A DNA stretch of 64,000 nucleotides, from the NCBI GenBank assembly GCA_930367215.1, contig OV884060.1, positions 13,534,001 to 13,598,000 of the forward strand, written 5' to 3'. Under the pieces are notes generated by a model. It saw only the letters and a list, made by a program, of their open reading frames with translations. It did not search any database and was not told the origin of the DNA. Positions 57,800 to 64,000 of the stretch are shown here, piece by piece (the stretch's first letter is position 1; every line of letters begins with the position of its first letter). The translations under genes and the position numbers were made by a program. Source of the stretch: Pollenia angustigena. Lineage: Eukaryota; Arthropoda; Insecta; Diptera; Polleniidae.

Positions 57800-57995
57800 T
57801 TGTTGGCAAACCCCTGTGTAGAGATTGTGTGGTTACAATCGAAACATAAGGGCAATCTGCCCGTGAAAACCTAGGCTCGATTTCCAGCTCAGTCAAGAAT
57901 GAAACATTGCCAATAAATTTTGATTCATTTCATGTAGTACCTTTCTTCATTAAAATAATTTAAAGAGAATAAAATTCAATGAACTTTAGCCTGAT
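57800..57995 (+). repeat. tRNA-derived SINE (head type 2), copy B
   Basis: Same as 44858-45070 but with a mutated B box (GGCTCGATTTCC) and a short deletion in the tail after TTCATGTAG. Confidence 0.75.
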
Positions 57996-59413
57996 TAAAA
58001 TATCAAAATTTGGATTAAAACCATAAACAGTTCAATAAATTTGCCACAATACTAATTATTACTAACATTATATTGATCTGATACGTCCATTACTGCCCAT
58101 GAGTCCCTGATCGGAAACAGTAAAAAATTTGTGGGTAAATAGTTTGGCATAGGGTATCATATGAACGGACTTGACCGACAATTTTTCTTAGGTGTTTATT
58201 TTATATAAATAGTGTTTATCGTTACCTTAATATAGAAAAGCCCTAACTAAAGTTGTTCTTAATATACAGGAGAAGGAAAAAACTTAATAAAAATTATAGT
58301 CTTGAAATCCAGATTTTTTTTAAAGGCAGTTTTTTATTAAATTGCTTAGAGAATTTAAAGGGCATATTTTCAAAGTTTTTAACAGGGCTGTGGAGTCGGA
58401 GTTGGGGTTTTTGTACCGGAGTCGGCGTCGAAGTACCCACAAAAACTCGCGACTCCCACTCCACAATTTTTCAGCATAAAAATTTTTCTAATATTTTTCA
58501 AAATAAAAAAATTATTTAGTTTAATTTCTTCGACCTTTTAATATTATTTTTTCACAATAAATCTGCAAGCTCAAAGTCTTTTATATAAAAAATATTTATG
58601 TTTAATTCAATATTTCTTTATCTCAATGGATAACACCTTCAGGGATTTTTGGTTTTTTTTTTAATTTTAAAAAAAAATTTTAAAACAAAATTTTATGCAA
58701 CAACAAAATTGTCAATTATGAAAAATTATACACAGGAAACTGTGATAGCAATTGATTTCGCAAGATCTTTTAGCACTTCATAACAAATAACCATATAGAT
58801 TGTCTCGAACCATATCCCTTCTATGTTTTTATGTGACCTCAAATTGCAGTTGGTAACAAAACTGGTTCGTTCCACTCACCATACATTTTCAAAACTATCA
58901 CTTAGTAAGCATTTTCCATAACAAAGCTCGCTGGTTCACTATTGTTTGAAGATATCATTGATGAAATGGAGTCGAATTAGGGAATTTCAAAATGCCAATT
59001 TGTAATCAAGTTCGCTTTGACATATAGGATTTTTATAAATCGTATATTGAAAAATATTTTTGTAGCGATGTTCATATATATGACAGGATATCTGCTGTAT
59101 ATCCTGTGGTGGAAGCACTTAGTGAACGTCATTTTAGATTCCAACCTTCAAAGTAAATGATAATAGAAAAAAGGAGAAGGAACTTGGAATAATACATGAC
59201 ATTGTTCCAGATATAATTTCTATCAATATGGGGGTTAACCCGAAAATGATTTGAGAATACTGTTATCTACTCACTTTGGTGAAAATTAAAGCGAAAATAA
59301 AGCTTACAATTTTATATTATTTTGGACAATAATAATATTGATTATGGAACGGAGAAACCTTTACTTATTAAATTGGACATGGTGTTCTTTACCTTTTATG
59401 ATGGTATTGGTAC

Positions 59414-60091
59414 TAGTGCTGGGATACTATCGATAGTTTCCACTATCGATATTTATCGACTGAATGTTTGTACTTGTGCAGGAAAACTTTAATTATTTTT
59501 TATAAGGCTACAGTCCGTTGTTTTCATCACTTTATTGAATGTATGAGACGTATGTTTATACGCACGTTATTTTAGATGACAGTTTTTTAAAAATTGATAA
59601 GTGCCTTTCTGAAGGAACCGAAGTAACAGGGACTTTAATATATTCCATTACAACTTAAAAAAATTTTTTAAATTCTAAACCCAAAAAGGTAATCAATCTA
59701 GCGGACTTATCTTCTAATGGTCGTTCATTGTTTTGTCCTTTGCCTTCAATTGCATTTGGATTTGCATTTTTTTTTACAACATTACAAAAATATTTGACAT
59801 TTCAGTCCCTTTATAAACATGCAAAAATTTCGACCTAAGGTCTTTAATTAACAGTAAAAAGCACTGCTAAGCAATCCATACCACTTGCCATTCTTGTTGT
59901 TTGTTTTCATTGCTGTAATGCAGCGCGAATTAATAATAGCAAGTAAAAATTTGCGGCAAAAAACTGTGTATGTGTATAGCTGCTGTTAGATGTCTTCATA
60001 GCTGTATTTTTAAAAATAAAAATATAGATATTTATATTTTTCCTATCGATATTTTCAGACTATCGATAATATCGATAGTTTCCCAGCACTA
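59414..60091. mobile_element. 0.68-kb hAT element, complete in segment B
   Basis: It starts TAGTGCTGGGATACTATCGA and ends ATCGATAGTTTCCCAGCACTA. ATTGGTAC flanks both sides (59406-59413 and 60092-60099). Confidence 0.88.
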
Positions 60092-60515
60092 ATTGGTACT
60101 GCTCAATCCCTTGAGACAATCTGCACCAAGTCCAACAACAAAAGGTATGCTTTTTCCCAAAAAGGGCTTACAAAAATTGTTTTTCCTTAAAAATATGTTG
60201 TACAAATTATACAAGTAACAACAGAAGGCGCATATGCATGTTGAAATAAAAATATATTTAACTTTCCTGAGAATATGTAATTAACAAAGTTAATCGAAAT
60301 ATGTGACTAAACAAATTAAAAAAAAGCCAAGAGGGCAGTGTTTTGTATTTATCTATATTAAAAACAAAAGACCTCATTTCACCATTTCCAAAAAAGGACT
60401 CCTGATGTTCTTTGCCTCTACAAATTCAGTGGTTAACAACACTAAGTGCACTTGACGCCTTTAACGTCTAAGCAAGTTGGACTCTGTGTTGTTTTCAACT
60501 TTTCTATCTCGGAAA

Positions 60516-62025
60516 CAATGTTGCCAATTTAGCCATTTAGTGGCTAGATTTAGCCATTTTCCACCCTGTTTAGCCATTAAAAAATTAGTTTAGCAATTAG
60601 CCATTTTTTTAACCATTTTTCAACTTGTTTAGCCATAAAATTTCTTTCCATTTTTCTTTTAAAAGAACAATTTTATTTTATTATAACAATATATAAAAGT
60701 AAAATAAACATTTCTTTGTTCACAATCTGAGCCTCAAATTCGGTTTTTCTTCTATCTTTTTTCTTCCCAAAGTATTTCATATATTTTCCTTACATTTTTA
60801 GAACAAAAATGTAACAACATTTTTTTAAAAATGTAACTTAAGTTGAGTCTACTTTAACTTCAGCAACAATTTGTATGAAATTGTTTCTGACGTTTAAAAT
60901 AATTTTCTTTAGTTTTGAATGAAAATTTTAACAAATTGTTGAACAAAGTAATAATAAATGCATAATATTGTTGTGGCTAAAAATTGCAAACGGTTTCTTA
61001 ATGCAAAATGTCTGTGATTGCAAAAGAAATTGTTGCTCTATTATGAACACGAAGTGAAAATGTTTTTTTGATAATGAACGAAGCTTTAAACCGCCTTTAA
61101 TTTAAATCACAACTCTTACAACTGTTGAAATCGCTATAAACGATGATAATGAAACATTTTTCAAAATAAAGAAACAGTATTCCAATATGATACTTATAAA
61201 ATGGATCAACACACACATCGGTGTTTCTTTTTGGTTGCACGTATTTCTATAAAGAGATGCAGGCGGCAACAAAATTTTTTTAGAAATTTCAGAATTGACT
61301 ATAAAGTTGCTTTCACTTCCATGGTTTATTGCTGAAATAAAGAGGGTATTTAGCCAAGTTAACATCGTTAATTCGATTTTATCAATAAGGTAAATATTTT
61401 TACCATAAAAAAAAATATTTATACCAACACCACAATAGTGGAGAGGGTACTATGCGTTTGTGCTGATGTTTGTAACACCTTAAAATATTGGTCCTAAGCC
61501 CACCATTACGTATATCTACTGAATGACTCAGAATCACTTTCTGAGTCGAATTAACAACGTTTGTCCGGCTGGCTGACTGCCATGTAAAGCTTGTGCGCAA
61601 AGTACAGGTATCAATTTTAGAGTTTAAATATTTCATAAAATTTGGCACATAGGTTCTAATGTGGTGTAGGGTATCATATAGTCGGGGTTGACCGACGATA
61701 CTTTCTTACCTGGTTTTTATTGTAGATCTGGACTCAAAACGTGTTGGCTAAATGTTGTCGTGATTATGATTAAACTTCAAATTATTTAAAACTAAGAGGC
61801 ACGAGTGATTCCTATGAGAAGAACAATATCGACATGGAATTTATCGATGATTTAATTTACGTTTATTGTTATTAACTTATAATTGCATCGCAAACAACTT
61901 TTAATTAATTACTTCTGTTTTGTTATTGAATTTTAATGTGTTTTTTTTTAAAAAAGCTTGTAGCCATTTTTTAGCCATTTTTCGTAAATCTAGCCACTTT
62001 TGGTCACCAAGTTTTGGCACCACTG
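60516..62025. mobile_element. 1.51-kb hAT element, CAGTGTTGCCA family (segment B)
   Basis: Same length and the same CTCGGAAA flanks (60508-60515, 62026-62033) as its counterpart at 47392-48901, with only a handful of substitutions. Confidence 0.88.
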
Positions 62026-62320
62026 CTCGGAAACTACATAACATAATACTTATGGAAATTCACACATCGATAGAGGAAAAATTCTGATTCCAGCAGTATA
62101 AAAAACTTATTTTAAATGTGAATTGGTGTAGCTTATCTCTCCTCTATAGAGCTATATTTAAATTTTTTTTGCATTATTTTAATAAACTAATATTATTTTC
62201 AAAATATGCTATGGTTTAGTGGTTAATTTTCCTGGTGGGCTATAGTGTTTTGCAAAACTATGTCGATTCTATATGGACTGTAGCAAAACTAGTTATGTTT
62301 CTATATTTCATTAAGTTTCT

Positions 62321-63493
62321 ATCGGGTGTGTTCTAGAATCCGAATCCACTCGAAAGTGGATTACTTCAGCATTTTTAGTGTTCTGCATTTCACATCCACA
62401 AGTTTTTATTCGTTTTCAATAAGAGTAGTAATGGGTTGGTAAAGGTAAAACGAATCGACTTTTATTCTAATATTTGATAACATTTTGAACAAAAAAAAAT
62501 AAATTTTGTTTTTAGCTTAAAACCTTCTTTATCCAATTTAATGAAAAAAATATCGTTATCTAAAATGCAAAAGTCCCTAACTTACCCTAAATTTAAAATC
62601 GACTTTTTCATTATTTTGATGTAATTACAGCTTATATTTTTTTTAACGATTTTTATGTTATTTTCAGAAAATTTGTTTTTTAAATCGATTAGTGGACTCA
62701 AATTACATAGTTTGTTTGTTTGTTTCATATTTTGCGATTTTTCGCGAATTTTAGCCATGTTCGCGATAGAAGCGATTTGTTTCAATAAGTTTTCTGATTG
62801 TTTACAGCTTTAACGATTTATAATAAATACTAGCGGGCCCGTTGCCTGCTTCGCACGGCAAAACAAAATAAGAAAAGAAACACACTTGTTTTTAATACAG
62901 TTGGTTTTCCTGCGGCAAAAACACACTCACTTCACATACGCACTGCACACACATGCATTATCGGATTTCAACCAAACTTCATATAAACCATATATGGGCC
63001 ACTGCCTACGTAGTGTATAAGTTGGTTGAAATCGCACGACGCGTTTATGAGTAGTTCGGCGACGTCCATATACGGACTTATTTTTATATTTATAGAAGAT
63101 TACCCTTTGCTATCATGTCGATGTTAGCAAATTTTTGCGAATTTCCGTGAATTTAGCAAGTTTTACCTAATAAATAAATAAATACCGATTTAGCGATTTC
63201 AAATAAATGTTAGTGTTTGTTTAAAAGTTTGTAATTTTTCGCGAATTTTAGCCATGTTTGCTATTGAAGCTATTTTTTCCTGTGATTCTTTACAGCTTTC
63301 ACGATATTAAAAAAAATATTAAAGATTGCTATCATGCTGCGGTTAGCAAATTAGCGATCTTTAGTCCAAAAAAAGTTTTTTCGAACAAAAACTTCGAATA
63401 CACAAAAACATGCGCATTTGAGAACACCAATTTATGAATTATGCGGATTTAAATTCGTTTTCAATTCGAGTCGAAACCTAGAACATACCTGTA
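62321..63493. mobile_element. 1.17-kb TIR element (segment B)
   Basis: Counterpart of 49197-50369 at the constant offset of 13,124 bp. Confidence 0.55.
62829..63096 (-). mobile_element. Mini-Helitron-like fragment (segment B)
   Basis: Counterpart of 49705-49972 at offset 13,124, apparently identical. Confidence 0.55.
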
Positions 63494-64000
63494 TACTTCA
63501 GTTTGTTTCAGTTATTAAATGTTGAATGGCATAACATTTCAGAATCAAAAAGTTAAACTAATTTGCTCCATTCAATCGGGCACTAATGTGTATAGCATTT
63601 ACCTAAAATTACTCATAAGTAAATAGCTATATTAAAGCTGAATGTTATTTTTGTCAAGCTAATAGGGCCTAAATATCTTCAATGTAAATAAAATTCAATT
63701 TTTAATTACAATATTTTGTTCGAGCTCAATGCTGCACGTGTAAGAATTAAAATACAGATTTTAAATTTTTACAGAATCATTTTCTTGCTGTGTTTAACCA
63801 TATAAATAGTACCCCATTAAAAAAATGGTTTAAGGTCAAATAAGGACTAGTCGACGACTCCACAGTCCCGGTTTTTACTGCATACTTAATGCAAAAACAC
63901 TTATTTTAGTGCATATTTTCGGTTTCCCTGCCTATTACTTCTTTTATGAAAACACTTTCTTTTTAAATATTTTTTTTTTACATATTCCTTTATTTCATGT

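Larger units (their letters stand above)
58383..63870. mobile_element. 5.5-kb hAT element copy B, CAGGGCTGTGGAGTCGG ends
   Basis: Counterpart of 45437-50746, 178 bp longer because the nested 0.68-kb element is complete here. All nested elements are at matching places. Confidence 0.85.
51821..64000. repeat. Direct repeat segment B, running off the window
   Basis: Counterpart of segment A. It lacks A's insertions at 36300-38046 and 39620-41698 and the block 43345-44857. It has private elements at 53651-53966 and 56081-56276 and keeps a complete element at 59414-60091. From about 58000 on it is nearly identical to A from 45090. Confidence 0.9.

Noticed and set aside
1..64000. CRISPR array, bacterial operon, phage or endogenous virus
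   Set aside because: No regularly spaced short repeats with unique spacers, no bacterial-type gene runs, and no viral polymerase, capsid or envelope-like segments were recognised.

Overview
The window is AT-rich nuclear DNA of a dipteran insect. I judge a higher (schizophoran, probably calyptrate) fly from the intron-containing metazoan genes and the crowd of hAT, Harbinger-like, rosa-type mariner, Helitron, Jockey and tRNA-SINE remnants; the species is not identified. There is no bacterial-style gene organisation, and most open reading frames lie inside transposon debris.

Only two host genes can be supported. (1) A complete UNC93-like, 12-TM-type membrane protein gene on the + strand: six coding exons, 10848-11212, 27963-28490, 28552-28714, 28773-29040, 30394-30556 and 30630-30708, all with GT-AG junctions, 521 codons plus stop, and a 16.75-kb first coding intron. 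(2) The terminal coding exon of a class-VI POU homeobox gene (pdm3/POU6 type) on the - strand. It is present twice (35815-35939 and 52480-52604), because 34945-51820 (segment A) is repeated in the same orientation from 51821 to beyond the window end (segment B). The rest of that gene should lie to the right of the window. The two genes are convergent, with about 5 kb between them largely filled by a 3.38-kb Helitron whose terminus abuts the UNC93 poly(A) signal.

Layout: 1-10.7 kb is intergenic, with a foldback element, a Jockey remnant, a 2.77-kb hAT element with perfect target duplication and a doubly deleted mariner. 10.8-30.8 kb is the UNC93-like gene, whose introns hold at least a dozen MITEs, several nested. 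30.8-34.2 kb is the Helitron. 34.3-34.7 kb is an array of inverted ATAACAGTTAT modules. 34.9-51.8 kb is segment A and 51.8-64 kb segment B.

Segments A and B are informative as a pair. Shared insertions (hAT 41770/56080 with a nested mariner; the 5.3-kb hAT 45437/58383 carrying further elements) predate their separation. Private changes postdate it: a 2.08-kb hAT in A whose empty site is intact in B, a 1.75-kb insertion in A, MITEs in B, and a 178-bp deletion in A that removed one end of an element still complete in B. By eye, identity jumps from clearly diverged to almost perfect near A 45.1 kb/B 58.0 kb. This is either a tandem duplication with partial homogenisation or two haplotypes assembled end to end; long reads and depth would decide.
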